Source of the DNA: Micromonospora echinofusca
GTDB lineage: Bacteria; Actinomycetota; Actinomycetes; Mycobacteriales; Micromonosporaceae
DNA: 64,000 nucleotides
Assembly: GCF_900091445.1 (NCBI RefSeq)
Contig: NZ_LT607733.1
Span: forward strand, 3,054,501-3,118,500
Direction of reading: 5' to 3'
The notes below the pieces were generated by a model that saw only the letters and a list, made by a program, of their open reading frames with translations, searched no databases and was not told the DNA's origin. This document shows positions 18,773-27,684 of the stretch, in pieces. Each line of letters starts with the position of its first letter. Positions within the stretch are counted from its first letter, which is position 1. The translations under genes and the position numbers were made by a program.

Positions 18773-20410
18773 CTACGCGATCGTAGCCACCGCCGGTTGT
18801 TCGACGAGGCGCCGGTCGGTCAGCCGCCACCGCCGGTCGACCCCGACCGCCTCGGCGAACCAGGCGTCGTGGCTGACCATCACCAGGGTGCCCCGGTACT
18901 GCCGCAGCGCCTCCTCCACCACGTCGAGGGCGTCGAAGTCGAGGTAGTTCGTCGGCTCGTCGAGCAGCAGCACCTCGGCCGGGCTGTTCACCAGCACCGC
19001 GAGCAGCAGTCGACGCAGCTCACCGGCGGAGAGCACCCGCAGCGGCGCGTCCCACTGCTCCGGGCCGAACAGGTGGGCGTCGAGCAGCCGTTCGGCGTCG
19101 TCGACGTACACCGGCACCCGGGAGCGGAAGAAGTCACGCACGCTGACGTCGGTACGCAGCGCGTCGTGGGTCTGCGGCAGCACGGCGACCGGTCCGGCGG
19201 CGACGACCTCGCCCCCGGCGGGGTGGTCCTCGCCCGCGAGGACCCGCAGCAGGCTGGTCTTTCCGGTGCCGTTCGCGCCGGTGAGCAGGATCCGCTCGCC
19301 CGCGCGGACGCTCACATCGACGCGGTCGAGCAGCACCCGGTCGGCCACGCGCAGCGTCAGGCCCCGCGAGCGCAGCACCTCGCGCCCGCCGGTGGACTCC
19401 TGCGGAAACGCCAGCGTCAGCGGCGGGCGGGTGCGGGGCTCGGCGAGCCAGCGGATCGAGTCCATCTGCCGGCGCAGCCGCCGCTCGCGGGCCTTGGCCT
19501 TCTTCGCCACCTTCTTGGCATAGCGGCGCTGCTGGTCGGCGCCGAGGCCGCTGCGCACGGACTCCTCGACCCCGCGGGCCTGTTGCTTGGTGCGGTCGAT
19601 GTCGGCCAGCCAGCGCCGGTGGTCCTTCTGCTGGGCCTCGTAGTCCAGCAGTAGCCGCTGCCAGCGGCGGGTCTTCTCCGCCCGGTAGTCGGTGTAGCCG
19701 CCGGTGTAGGTCTGCGGCGTCTCGTGGATGCCGTCCAGCTCGACGATCCGGGTCACCGTACGGTCCAGCAACGCCCGGTCGTGGCTGACGAGCAGCACCG
19801 CGCCGGGAAAGGCCGCCAGCCAGTCGCCGAGCCAGCCGATGCCGTCGGCGTCGAGGTGGTTGGTCGGCTCGTCGAGCACCAGCAGGTCCGGGGCGTGCAG
19901 CAGCACCCGGGCGAGGGTGAGCCGGGCCTGCTCGCCCCCGCTGATGCGGCGCAGCGGGGTGTCGTCGTGCAGGTGGTCGATGTCGAGTCGCTGGCGGACC
20001 TCCGTCAGCCGGGCCTGCGCCCGCCAGCCGTCGAGCGTCGCCCACCGCTCCTGCGCGTCGCCGTACGCGGCGAGCACCGTGTCGTCGCCGTCGGCCATCC
20101 GCCGTTCCAGCTCACGCAGCCGCGCGGCCAGCGGATGCAGCTCGCCGAGACCGGCGACGAGGAACTGCCCGACGGTGGCGTCCGGGTCCGGCACCTGCTG
20201 GGCGAAGTAGCCGACCCGTAGGCCGGGGGCCAGGGCCACGTGCCCGCCGGACGGCGGCTCCTCGCCGATGAGCACCCGCAACAGGGTGGACTTGCCCACC
20301 CCGTTCGGGCCCACGAGACCGACCCGGTCGCCGGCGTTGAGGACCAGCTCGACGTCGGTGAACAGCGGCTCGGTGTCGTAGTGCTTGCTGACGGACACGA
20401 CCTTCAACAT
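18773..20410 (-). CDS. ABC-F family ribosomal protection/translation factor
   Basis: A 545-aa soluble protein with two ABC ATPase domains and no transmembrane segments. Walker A GPNGVGKS (about 34-41) and GANGTGKT, signatures ISGGEQARLTLAR and LSAGELRRLLLAV, Walker B LLVLDEPTNHLD and LLLDEPTNYLD. The central linker (about 245-320) is basic and alpha-helical (KKVAKKAKARERRLRRQ), the part that enters the ribosomal E site and reaches the peptidyl-transferase centre. The second signature is degenerate (LSAGE), as in several antibiotic-resistance ABC-F proteins. It probably displaces ribosome-targeting drugs (inference). Confidence 0.9.
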   Translation of the reverse strand: MLKVVSVSKHYDTEPLFTDVELVLNAGDRVGLVGPNGVGKSTLLRVLIGEEPPSGGHVALAPGLRVGYFAQQVPDPDATVGQFLVAGLGELHPLAARLRELERRMADGDDTVLAAYGDAQERWATLDGWRAQARLTEVRQRLDIDHLHDDTPLRRISGGEQARLTLARVLLHAPDLLVLDEPTNHLDADGIGWLGDWLAAFPGAVLLVSHDRALLDRTVTRIVELDGIHETPQTYTGGYTDYRAEKTRRWQRLLLDYEAQQKDHRRWLADIDRTKQQARGVEESVRSGLGADQQRRYAKKVAKKAKARERRLRRQMDSIRWLAEPRTRPPLTLAFPQESTGGREVLRSRGLTLRVADRVLLDRVDVSVRAGERILLTGANGTGKTSLLRVLAGEDHPAGGEVVAAGPVAVLPQTHDALRTDVSVRDFFRSRVPVYVDDAERLLDAHLFGPEQWDAPLRVLSAGELRRLLLAVLVNSPAEVLLLDEPTNYLDFDALDVVEEALRQYRGTLVMVSHDAWFAEAVGVDRRWRLTDRRLVEQPAVATIA

Positions 20411-20636
20411 GGGTGATCCTCCGCGGGACGACGGGCGGGGCCGTCGACGCCCGGGTGGGCGGACGGCCGGGGCCGGCGGCGGCGGGGCGCTGCCCTGCCG
20501 CGTCCTGCGGGATCACATCGTCGGTCGGCTCCTGGCGGCTCGGCTGCACGATCGTCGTCGAGTCTGGCACGGGCCCCGGACGCCCGCCATCGGTTTACCG
20601 CCGTCGCGCACTCGTCGCCTGCCGCAGCGGAAACAC
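20411..20636 (-). promoter_or_regulatory. Leader of ABC-F gene with short upstream reading frames
   Basis: The roughly 225-nt region between the ABC-F start and the Hsp20 terminator contains, on the minus strand, a 25-codon ATG-initiated frame (MAGVRGPCQTRRR...) and, in another frame, a GTG frame (MPDSTTIVQPS...) that runs into the ABC-F gene. Regulatory leader peptides with ribosome stalling control several ABC-F genes. Here neither frame has a convincing ribosome site, so the role is only suggested. Confidence 0.35.
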
Positions 20637-20676
20637 GACGGGGGCGGGTGGCCGCACCGGCCGTCCCGCCCCCGTC
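20637..20676 (-). terminator. Hsp20 gene terminator hairpin
   Basis: Perfect 12-bp arms (GACGGGGGCGGG at 20637-20648 and its complement at 20665-20676) with a 16-nt loop, 10 bp after the Hsp20 stop on the minus strand. It separates hsp20 transcription from the downstream ABC-F gene. Confidence 0.75.
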
Positions 20677-20686
20677 CCGCCCGGGA

Positions 20687-21118
20687 TCAGGCGTTGATCT
20701 CCTTGCGGCCGTTGCCGTTGGCGGTGGCCGTCACGGTCACCCGGCGGGGCTTCGCCCGCTCCGCGACGGGGATCCGCAGGGTCAGCACACCGTTGTCGTA
20801 GCCGGCCTCCAGCTTGTCGGTGTCGAGGGTGTCGCCGAGGAACAGCCGCCGGGTGAAGGTGCCCATCGGGCGTTCGGCGGCGACGAGCTCGACGTTCTCG
20901 CCGGCCGGCCGGCGACGCTCGGCGCGTACGGTCAGCACGTTGCGCTCGACGGTGCAGTCGATGCTGTCCGGGTCGACGCCGGGCAGGTCGAACGCCGCGT
21001 AGAACCAGTCGCCGTCGCGGTAGGCGTCCAGGGGCATGACCGCGGGGCGCGCGGCGGTGCCGAAGAACTGCTCGGTGATCCGGTCGATCTCACGGAACGG
21101 GTCGGTACGCATCAGCAT
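20687..21118 (-). CDS. Small heat-shock protein Hsp20
   Basis: A 143-aa alpha-crystallin-domain chaperone that holds unfolding proteins. The domain (about 30-130) contains FYAAFDLPGVDPDSIDCTVERNVLTVRAERR and the GVLTLRIPV motif (equivalent of the A-x-x-x-n-GVL hallmark). ATG 21118 follows GAGGAGGCAGG. It is controlled by a HAIR operator 41-61 bp upstream, which is the typical HspR regulation of hsp18/hsp20 in actinobacteria. Confidence 0.93.
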   Translation of the reverse strand: MLMRTDPFREIDRITEQFFGTAARPAVMPLDAYRDGDWFYAAFDLPGVDPDSIDCTVERNVLTVRAERRRPAGENVELVAAERPMGTFTRRLFLGDTLDTDKLEAGYDNGVLTLRIPVAERAKPRRVTVTATANGNGRKEINA

Positions 21119-21158
21119 GGTCCTGCCTCCTCGGTTCTCCTGGCCGAAGGTCCGTCTA

Positions 21159-21179
21159 GTTGAGCCGAGTCGACTCAAC
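21159..21179 (-). promoter_or_regulatory. HAIR element (HspR operator) of hsp20
   Basis: GTTGAGC-N7-ACTCAAC matches the HAIR consensus CTTGAGT-N7-ACTCAAG in the TTGAG and ACTCAA cores with the exact 7-bp spacing. It lies directly upstream of hsp20 and indicates repression by HspR, relieved on heat shock. Confidence 0.85.
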
Positions 21180-21215
21180 TTCCTCTTCAGTATTTAGCGC
21201 GTCGCGGCCGTGTCG

Positions 21216-21701
21216 TCAACTCAGCAGCTTCTCGAACCAGTGCTCGGCGTAGACGCCGTCGTTGTACGCCGGGATCTCCCGGTAACCGTGTCGGGCGTAC
21301 AGGGCGCGGGCCTCCACCAGGTCGCCCCGGGTGTCCAGGCGGATCCGGTCGGCCCCGGCGGCCCGGGCCAGCGACGCCACGGCGGCGAGCAGTGCCGCCC
21401 CGCCCCCGTGACCGCGGTGCGCGGGCCGCACGTACACCCGGGTCAGCTCCGCCCAGCCCGGCCGGAACCGCAGCCCGGCGCAGCCGGCGGGAGCGCCGTC
21501 GCGGTACGCGACGAGCAGGATCCCCGTCGGTGCGGCCAGGTCGTCGCTCGGGTCCTCGGCCATCGCCGCCGCGACCTCGCCCGGCCTGGCCGGACGGCCG
21601 TGGTAGCGGCGGACCATCTCCTCGAAGTACGCCTCGAGCAGGGCCCTGGCCTCGGGTCGGTCGGGACGCGTCGGCACCGACGCCCAGTCTGTCGTGGTCA
21701 C
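21216..21701 (-). CDS. GNAT-family N-acetyltransferase
   Basis: A 161-aa acetyl-CoA-dependent acetyltransferase. Motif A is ELTRVYVRPAHRGHGGGAALLAAV, with the R/Q-x-x-G-x-G/A pyrophosphate-binding loop (RGHGGG), and motif B is DTRGDLVEARALYARHGYREI. The substrate is unknown. GTG start; the gene begins 1 bp after the stop of the DUF2087 gene, so both are co-translated. Confidence 0.88.
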   Translation of the reverse strand: MTTTDWASVPTRPDRPEARALLEAYFEEMVRRYHGRPARPGEVAAAMAEDPSDDLAAPTGILLVAYRDGAPAGCAGLRFRPGWAELTRVYVRPAHRGHGGGAALLAAVASLARAAGADRIRLDTRGDLVEARALYARHGYREIPAYNDGVYAEHWFEKLLS

Positions 21702-21702
21702 C

Positions 21703-22221
21703 TCAACCGCCGATGCGCCAGTAGACGCCCCGCTCCCGGGCCAGCAACTGCTCGTCGATCAGGTACCGGCGCAGCGTCACGTGGTCGGAGCCGCCGCCCT
21801 CGCACCAGCGCCGCAGCACCTCGTCCACCTCGCGCTCCGGGTAGCGCACCCCGGGCTCGAAGGACCTCGCCAGGTGCGCCAGCACCACCCGCCGCCGGCC
21901 GCGCTGCGCCGGCAGACCGGTCAGCGTGTCGCCGCGCACGAAGGTGCGCAGCATCCGGTCCGTGGGATCGTCGGCCGGTCGGGGCGCCGACGGCGTACGG
22001 GCCGCCTCCCGCAGCCGGTCGGCGTCCACCCGCAGGTCGCCGTCGCCGCCGGTCACCAGGCCCGCGTCGACGAGCCGACGGATCGCGGTGAGCACCTGCC
22101 GCGCCGGCAGACCCGTCCGGTCGACCACCGCCGGGGCGTCGACGCCGCCCAACACGATCGCCGCGAACACCCGTCGCCGTACGTCGTCGGCGAGTGCTCC
22201 CGCCAGAGCCTGCGCTGTCAT
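21703..22221 (-). CDS. DUF2087 protein with winged-HTH domain
   Basis: A 172-aa protein. An ArsR-like winged helix (about 1-60: LADDVRRRVFAAIVLGG ... TGLPARQVLTAIRRLVDAGLV) is followed by a DUF2087 domain (about 95-170: DRMLRTFVRGDTLTGLPAQRGRRRVVLAHLARSFEPGVRYPEREVDEVLRRWC ... DHVTLRRYLIDEQLLARERGVYWRI). The C-terminal domain is widely fused to regulators and its role is unsettled. I start at ATG 22221. It probably regulates itself and the coupled acetyltransferase. Confidence 0.82.
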   Translation of the reverse strand: MTAQALAGALADDVRRRVFAAIVLGGVDAPAVVDRTGLPARQVLTAIRRLVDAGLVTGGDGDLRVDADRLREAARTPSAPRPADDPTDRMLRTFVRGDTLTGLPAQRGRRRVVLAHLARSFEPGVRYPEREVDEVLRRWCEGGGSDHVTLRRYLIDEQLLARERGVYWRIGG

Positions 22222-22282
22222 GCCGGCCACCCTGCCAGCCGGCGTACGCGCACCGCACGTCATTTCCGCCCGCGCGGCCCGG

Positions 22283-22915
22283 TCACCGACGGATCAGCCC
22301 ACGGGCCCGGGCGACGGCGACGGCGGCGGTACGCGAGTCGACGCCCAGCTTGCCGTAGACGTGCACCAGGTGCGTCTTGACCGTGGCCTGGCTCAGGTGC
22401 AGCCGCCGGCTGATCTGCTGGTTGGACAGGCCGTCGGCGACGAGTTGCAGCACCTCCGTCTCGCGGCGGCTCAACGCGGTGCCGGGGGCACGCACCCGAC
22501 CCATCAGGCGACGGGCGACGGCAGGGGCGAGGGCGGAACGGCCGGCGGCGGCGGCGCGCACGGCCGCGGCGAGTTCCTCGGGCGGGGCGTCCTTGAGCAG
22601 GTAACCGATCGCACCGGCCTCCACGGCGGCGAGGATGTCGGCATCGGTGTCGTAGGTGGTCAGCACCAGCACGACAGGGCCGCCGGGGCGGGCGGTGATG
22701 GCGGCGGTCGCCTCGGCGCCGTCCATCCCCGCGCCGAAGCGCAGATCCATGAGCACCACGTCGACCCGCTCCCCCTCGGCGAGCGCGACGGCCCGCTCCG
22801 CGGTCGCGGCCTCGGCGACCACCTCGAAGTCCGGCTCGGTGGCCAGGACGGCGCGCAGCCCGGCACGCACGACCGGATGGTCGTCGGCCAGCAACAGGCG
22901 GATCCGACCGCTCAC
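22283..22915 (-). CDS. NarL/LuxR-type response regulator
   Basis: A 210-aa regulator: receiver with DD at 11-12 and phospho-acceptor D57 (VVLMDLRF), LuxR HTH at about 147-208 (SRRETEVLQLVADGLSNQQISRRLHLSQATVKTHLVHVYGKLG). GTG start overlaps the kinase stop by 4 bp (GTGA). With its kinase it lies divergent to an ABC exporter, the usual arrangement for regulating that exporter. Confidence 0.94.
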   Translation of the reverse strand: MSGRIRLLLADDHPVVRAGLRAVLATEPDFEVVAEAATAERAVALAEGERVDVVLMDLRFGAGMDGAEATAAITARPGGPVVLVLTTYDTDADILAAVEAGAIGYLLKDAPPEELAAAVRAAAAGRSALAPAVARRLMGRVRAPGTALSRRETEVLQLVADGLSNQQISRRLHLSQATVKTHLVHVYGKLGVDSRTAAVAVARARGLIRR

Positions 22916-24114
22916 GAACCCGCCGCCTCGGTGCCCGCACGCGCGAGGCCGACGGCCAGCCGGGCACCGCACCCGGGCGCCGACTCCACGACCAGACTGC
23001 CGCCCAGTTCCTCGGCCCGGGCCCGCATCGCGGCCAGCCCGAACCCGCCGTCGCCGCCCGGCCGGTAGACGGCCGCGCCCACGTCGAAGCCGCACCCGTC
23101 GTCGACCACGTCGAGGACGACGTCGCTCCCGCCGTAGCGCAGCGTCACGTCGGCGCGCCTCGCCCCGGCATGGCGCACGGTGTTGGCCAACGCGGACTGC
23201 GCGATCCGCAGCAGCGCCACCTCGTGGCCGGTCGGCAGACGCACCGGCGTCCCGTCGACACGCAGACGTACGGCCAGCCCGGACGCGGCGGCGGTCGCGT
23301 CGCACAGTCGCCGCAGCGCCGCCGGCAGCGAAGCGCCGTCGAGACCCGGAGGGGCCAGGGCGCGCACGAACCGGCGCGCCTCGACCAGGTTGTCCTGCGC
23401 CGTGCGGCGGGCCTGCTCGACGTGGCCCGCCGCCACGTCGAGCCGGTCGGGGAACCCGCGCTGGGCGGCACGCAGCAGCAGTTGGATGCTCGACAACCCC
23501 TGGGCGAGGGTGTCGTGGATCTCGCGGGCCAGGCGTTCACGCTCGGCGAGGACCCCGGCGGCGTGCTCGGCGGCGGCCAGCTCGGTGCGGGTGGCCCTCA
23601 GCTGCTCGATCAGCCGCCGCCGGCGCTCGCTCTCCCGGTACAACGCCTGGTAGCCGAGGACCGTGCCCACCGACACCGCGGCGCCGATGGCCGGACCGAT
23701 CACCGCGCCCGGCGTGAGCGCCCCCTGGTGGCCGGCGACACCGGCGACCGCCGCCACGGTCGTCGCCGCCACCGCCACGATCCCCCAGCGCACGGGCAGC
23801 AGGTGCAGGTGCAGCAGGAACAGCGGGAACGCGAACCACACCCCGTCCGGGGTCAGGGCCAGCAGCACCAGCCACCCGCCGGTCAGCACCGCCAGCCAGG
23901 CCAGCGCGGCAGGTCGGGACCGGCGCACCAGCGGCAGCGCCGCCCCGACGGCGTAGACGACGGCCAGCGCCACGGCTGCGGCGAGCACGGCGGCACGCCG
24001 CGGGCCCGGCCCGGTGACGGCCCGCACGGCGGCCACCGCGAGAAGGAGCCCGACCAGCAGGTGCAGGCAGACGCGCAGCACCCGCAGCGGCCGAGCGAGC
24101 GATTCCGGGTTCAC
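22912..24114 (-). CDS. Sensor histidine kinase, multi-pass membrane type
   Basis: A 400-aa kinase with about five to six transmembrane segments in residues 15-155 and almost no extracytoplasmic domain, the DesK/LiaS-like 'intramembrane sensing' design. HisKA_3 helix with H200 in LAREIHDTLAQGLSSIQ; HATPase with SALANTVRHAGA and DDGCGFD. GTG start. It faces the ABC permease gene across a 180-bp divergent promoter region. Confidence 0.92.
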   Translation of the reverse strand: MNPESLARPLRVLRVCLHLLVGLLLAVAAVRAVTGPGPRRAAVLAAAVALAVVYAVGAALPLVRRSRPAALAWLAVLTGGWLVLLALTPDGVWFAFPLFLLHLHLLPVRWGIVAVAATTVAAVAGVAGHQGALTPGAVIGPAIGAAVSVGTVLGYQALYRESERRRRLIEQLRATRTELAAAEHAAGVLAERERLAREIHDTLAQGLSSIQLLLRAAQRGFPDRLDVAAGHVEQARRTAQDNLVEARRFVRALAPPGLDGASLPAALRRLCDATAAASGLAVRLRVDGTPVRLPTGHEVALLRIAQSALANTVRHAGARRADVTLRYGGSDVVLDVVDDGCGFDVGAAVYRPGGDGGFGLAAMRARAEELGGSLVVESAPGCGARLAVGLARAGTEAAGS

Positions 24115-24294
24115 GATGCCTCCAGGCTAGGACGCCGACGGCCGCCGCCATCAACCAAAAGGTTGATCCCGACGTACGCAGTTCGACGCCCCGAACCCGA
24201 TCGGCGGCGCGATGGCGCCGGCCGCCATCCGGACGACGGTTGGTGCCGGGCCGCCACCGCGGCTTCAGGCCCCTACCGGAAGGCTGATGCGATC

Positions 24295-25365
24295 GTGTTC
24301 GTCGCGTGGAGAGATCTACGGTTCGCCAAGGGCCGCTTCGCCCTGATGGGAACGGTCGTGACGCTGATGACGCTGCTGGTGGTCCTGCTGTCCGGGCTGA
24401 CCGCCGGCCTGGGACGCGGCAGCACCTCGGCGATCACCGACCTGCCCGCCGACCACCTGGTGTTCTCCGCCCCGGCCGACGGGCAGAAGCTCTCGTTCAC
24501 CGAGTCCACCGTCAGCCGCGAGCAGTGGCTGCGCTGGCAGGACGTGCCGGGGGTGAGCGCCGCCGCGCCACTCGGCATCGCCACCACCCGCGTCGACGCG
24601 GGCGAGCGCAGCGCCGCGCTGTCCGTGTTCGGCGTCCCGCCCGGCTCGGGCCTGGCACCCGCCACCCTCGCCACCGGACGAGCCGTGCTGTCGCGCGGCG
24701 CGGCCGACGCGCTGCACGCCCGCCCCGGACAGATCGTGTCCGTCGGCGCGCACCGGCTGACCGTCGCCGCGGTAACCGGCGACGCCTCTCACAGCCACAC
24801 CCCGGTGATCTGGACCGACCTGCGCGACTGGCAGGCCCTGGCGCCCGGCGCCGACGGCGACGCCGCGACGGTCGTCGCGCTGCGCACCACCGACGACGCC
24901 GACCTGGCCGCCGCCGACCGACAGCTGCACACCCGTACGGTCACCCGCACGAAGGCGCTGTCCGCGATCGGCTCCTACACCGCCGAGAACGGGTCGCTGC
25001 AACTGATGCGCGGGATGCTGTTCGGGATCTCCGCCCTGGTCGTCGGCGCGTTCTTCACCGTGTGGACCATCCAGCGCGCCCCCGACGTCGCCGTACTGAA
25101 GGCGCTCGGCGCCACCACCGGCCACCTGCTGCGCGACGCCCTCGGGCAGGCCCTGGTGCTGCTGCTGGCCGGCACCGCCGCCGGCACCGCGCTCGCGGTC
25201 GCGCTCGGCGCCGCGGCGGCCGGCACGGTGCCGTTCGCGCTCACCGCCGGATCGGTGCTGTTCCCGGCCGCCGTGACGATCGCGCTCGGCGCGGCCGGCG
25301 CCGCCCTGTCCATCCGCCGCATCACCTCCGTCGACCCGCTGATCGCCCTGGGGAGCGCCCGATGA
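24295..25365 (+). CDS. ABC transporter permease, FtsX-like
   Basis: A 356-aa permease with one N-terminal transmembrane helix (about 15-40), a large extracytoplasmic MacB-type periplasmic core domain (about 45-235) and three C-terminal helices including ISALVVGAFFTVWTIQRAPDVAVLKALGAT, the FtsX signature. GTG 24295 is preceded by CCGGAAGG. It overlaps the ATPase gene by 4 bp. Such exporters extrude peptides or lipids, and linked two-component systems often respond to antimicrobial peptides (family knowledge; substrate not visible). Confidence 0.88.
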   Translation: MFVAWRDLRFAKGRFALMGTVVTLMTLLVVLLSGLTAGLGRGSTSAITDLPADHLVFSAPADGQKLSFTESTVSREQWLRWQDVPGVSAAAPLGIATTRVDAGERSAALSVFGVPPGSGLAPATLATGRAVLSRGAADALHARPGQIVSVGAHRLTVAAVTGDASHSHTPVIWTDLRDWQALAPGADGDAATVVALRTTDDADLAAADRQLHTRTVTRTKALSAIGSYTAENGSLQLMRGMLFGISALVVGAFFTVWTIQRAPDVAVLKALGATTGHLLRDALGQALVLLLAGTAAGTALAVALGAAAAGTVPFALTAGSVLFPAAVTIALGAAGAALSIRRITSVDPLIALGSAR

Positions 25366-26078
25366 GCCTCGCACTCGCCGACGTCACGCTGACCTACCCC
25401 GACGGCGACGCCCGGCTGACCGCGCTCGACCGGGTCAGCCTGCGCGTGCCGGCGGGCACCACCACCGCCGTCATCGGCCCCTCCGGCTCCGGCAAGTCGA
25501 GCCTGCTGGCGGTGGCCGCCACCCTGATCACCCCCGACTCGGGAACGGTGCTCGTCGCCGGCACCGACACCGCGGGGCTCGGCCGCGCGGGCACGACGGC
25601 GCTGCGGCGGGAGAAAATCGGAATCGTCTTCCAGCAACCCAACCTCATCGCCTCGCTGACCGCCGCCGAACAGTTGCAGGTGATCGCCCACCTCGCTGGC
25701 GGTTCCCGCCGCGCCGGGCGCACCCGCGCCGCGGAGCTGCTGGCGGCGGTGGGGCTCACCGGCCAGGCCGACCGTCGCCCACACCAGCTCTCCGGAGGGC
25801 AGCGCCAACGGGTCAACATCGCCCGCGCCCTCATGAACGACCCGGCGGTGCTGCTGGTCGACGAACCCACCAGCGCGCTGGACCACGAGCGCGGCGCGGC
25901 GATCGTCGAGCTGGTCACCGACCTCACCCGCCAGCGCGGCACCGCCACCGTCCTGGTCACCCACGACCGGGAGCACCTGCACCGCGTCGACGCGGTCGCC
26001 GAGATGATCGACGGCCGGCTACGCCTGCCGACCCCGGAGCGCCGGGCCGCGTTCCTTGGTGACCCGCATCCGGCCTGA
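25362..26078 (+). CDS. ABC transporter ATP-binding protein (MacB/LolD type)
   Basis: A 238-aa ATPase partner of the upstream permease. Walker A GPSGSGKS (39-46), Q-loop VFQQPNLI, signature LSGGQRQRVNIARAL, Walker B LLVDEPTSALD, H-loop VTHD. ATG start overlaps the permease stop (ATGA), so the two subunits are translated together. Confidence 0.94.
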   Translation: MSLALADVTLTYPDGDARLTALDRVSLRVPAGTTTAVIGPSGSGKSSLLAVAATLITPDSGTVLVAGTDTAGLGRAGTTALRREKIGIVFQQPNLIASLTAAEQLQVIAHLAGGSRRAGRTRAAELLAAVGLTGQADRRPHQLSGGQRQRVNIARALMNDPAVLLVDEPTSALDHERGAAIVELVTDLTRQRGTATVLVTHDREHLHRVDAVAEMIDGRLRLPTPERRAAFLGDPHPA

Positions 26079-26173
26079 ACGCCCGGGCGGCGGCCGCCCC
26101 GCAGCTCCGGCGCTGCACGACGACCCCCGGTGCGGCAGAGTGACACCGACGGCCGGCGAGCGAGGAAGGGCGG

Positions 26174-27640
26174 TTGCGCGTGGAGGGTCCGACCGGGGTG
26201 GTGTTCCCGAAGAGCGACGCGGGACGCAGTACGTCCGCGCTCGGCCGGGCGGTCGTCGCCGACGCCCTGCGCGCCGTCGACCCGGTCGGCGCGCGCTCGG
26301 CGGAGCACGAGACGAACTGGCGCCACGGCTACCTCGGGCACTTCAGACGGCTCGTCGAAGCCGGGCTGCTCTCCCGCGACGCCGCGGTGACGATCGCCCG
26401 CGACGGGCTCGCCGCACTGCACCGCCGGATGGCCGTGGTGCACCCCGACGGCACCGAGACCGGCCTCGGCGAGGTGTTCGACGCGCCCACCGGGGCCGAG
26501 CCGCTGCGCACGGCCACCGTCGCCGGCACCGGCGAGGTCGAGCGCGAGTTGTCCCTGCCGTACCGGGGCCGGCGGCTGCGCGGCGACGAACTGCGCCGCC
26601 GGCTCGACGCGTGGGTGGGCGCCGGCGTCGTCGAACCGTCCTGCGCCGAGGCGGTACGCGCCGTCATGGCCAACCCGGACTGGCTCGACCTGCGCGACCA
26701 GCGCGTCGTGGTGCTCGGCGCGGGCGCGGAGATGGGCCCGCTGCCGTCCGTGCTGCGCTGGGGCGGCGACGTCGTCGCGGTCGACCTGCCGCGCCCGGAG
26801 ATCTGGCGGCGCCTGCTGGACACGACGCGCCGTGGCGGGGGCCGGCTGCACCTTCCCGTCCCCGCCGGCACCGACCCCGACGCCGGCACGCTGGTCGAGC
26901 ACGCCGGCGCCGACCTGCTGCACCACCTTCCGCAGGTCACCGACTGGCTGCTCGGCGTCGACGGCCGGCTCGTGCTGGGCAACTACGTCTACGCCGACGG
27001 CGCGACCAACGTCCGCCTCGCCACGGCCGTCGACGCCCTCACCCTGCGGCTACAGCAGCGCCGCGACGACGTGGCGCTGGCATTCCTGGCCACCCCCACC
27101 GACGTCTTCGCCGTCCCCGGCGACGCCGTGCGCCACGCCGAACGCGGCTACGCGGCGCGCGGTGTCGTCCGCCGGTCGCTGCGGGTCGCCTCCGGCGGCA
27201 GGCTCCTGCACCGCAACTACCCGCCGGGCGCCGACCCCGGGATCAACGACAGCCTCGTGCCCCAGCAGGGCCCCAACTACGCGCTGGCGAAACGCCTTCA
27301 GCGGTGGCGGGCCACGGTGGCCCGCGACGCCGGGGCGACCGTGTCGTTCACCGTCGCCCCGCCCACCCGCACCCGCTCGGTGCTGCGCAACCGCGCGCTG
27401 GCCGCCGCGTACGCCGGCGCACACCGCTTCGGCATCGAGGTGTTCGACCCGGCGACCAGCAACACGCTGATGGCCGCGCTGCTGGTGCACCACCTGCGTA
27501 CGGGCGGCCCGGCGATGGCGCATCCCTGGCAGGACGAGGCGTACGGCGCGGCGCACGGCGGACTGTGGCGGGTGCCGTACGCTCCGCGCAGCGCCCTGGG
27601 CCTCGCCGTCCTGCTCGGCCTCGGCGGCGCGCGGACCTGA
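26174..27640 (+). CDS. Conserved hypothetical protein, Rossmann-like centre
   Basis: A 488-aa cytosolic protein I do not recognise. It opens with a helical region (HETNWRHGYLGHFRRLVEAGLLSRDAA). A nucleotide-binding-like strand-loop VVVLGAGAEMGPLPSVLRWGGDVVAVDLPRP lies at about 179-210, reminiscent of a Rossmann fold binding NAD or SAM with the acidic D at the second strand end. The C-terminus is helical and mildly hydrophobic. GAGGAAGGG at 26162-26170 serves TTG 26174 (spacing 3) or GTG 26180 (spacing 9); the latter may be the true start. It is monocistronic. Confidence 0.75.
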   Translation: MRVEGPTGVVFPKSDAGRSTSALGRAVVADALRAVDPVGARSAEHETNWRHGYLGHFRRLVEAGLLSRDAAVTIARDGLAALHRRMAVVHPDGTETGLGEVFDAPTGAEPLRTATVAGTGEVERELSLPYRGRRLRGDELRRRLDAWVGAGVVEPSCAEAVRAVMANPDWLDLRDQRVVVLGAGAEMGPLPSVLRWGGDVVAVDLPRPEIWRRLLDTTRRGGGRLHLPVPAGTDPDAGTLVEHAGADLLHHLPQVTDWLLGVDGRLVLGNYVYADGATNVRLATAVDALTLRLQQRRDDVALAFLATPTDVFAVPGDAVRHAERGYAARGVVRRSLRVASGGRLLHRNYPPGADPGINDSLVPQQGPNYALAKRLQRWRATVARDAGATVSFTVAPPTRTRSVLRNRALAAAYAGAHRFGIEVFDPATSNTLMAALLVHHLRTGGPAMAHPWQDEAYGAAHGGLWRVPYAPRSALGLAVLLGLGGART

Positions 27641-27684
27641 CCCGCCCCGGGCCGTCCTCCGAGCGACGCCGGCGGCCCCTCAGC

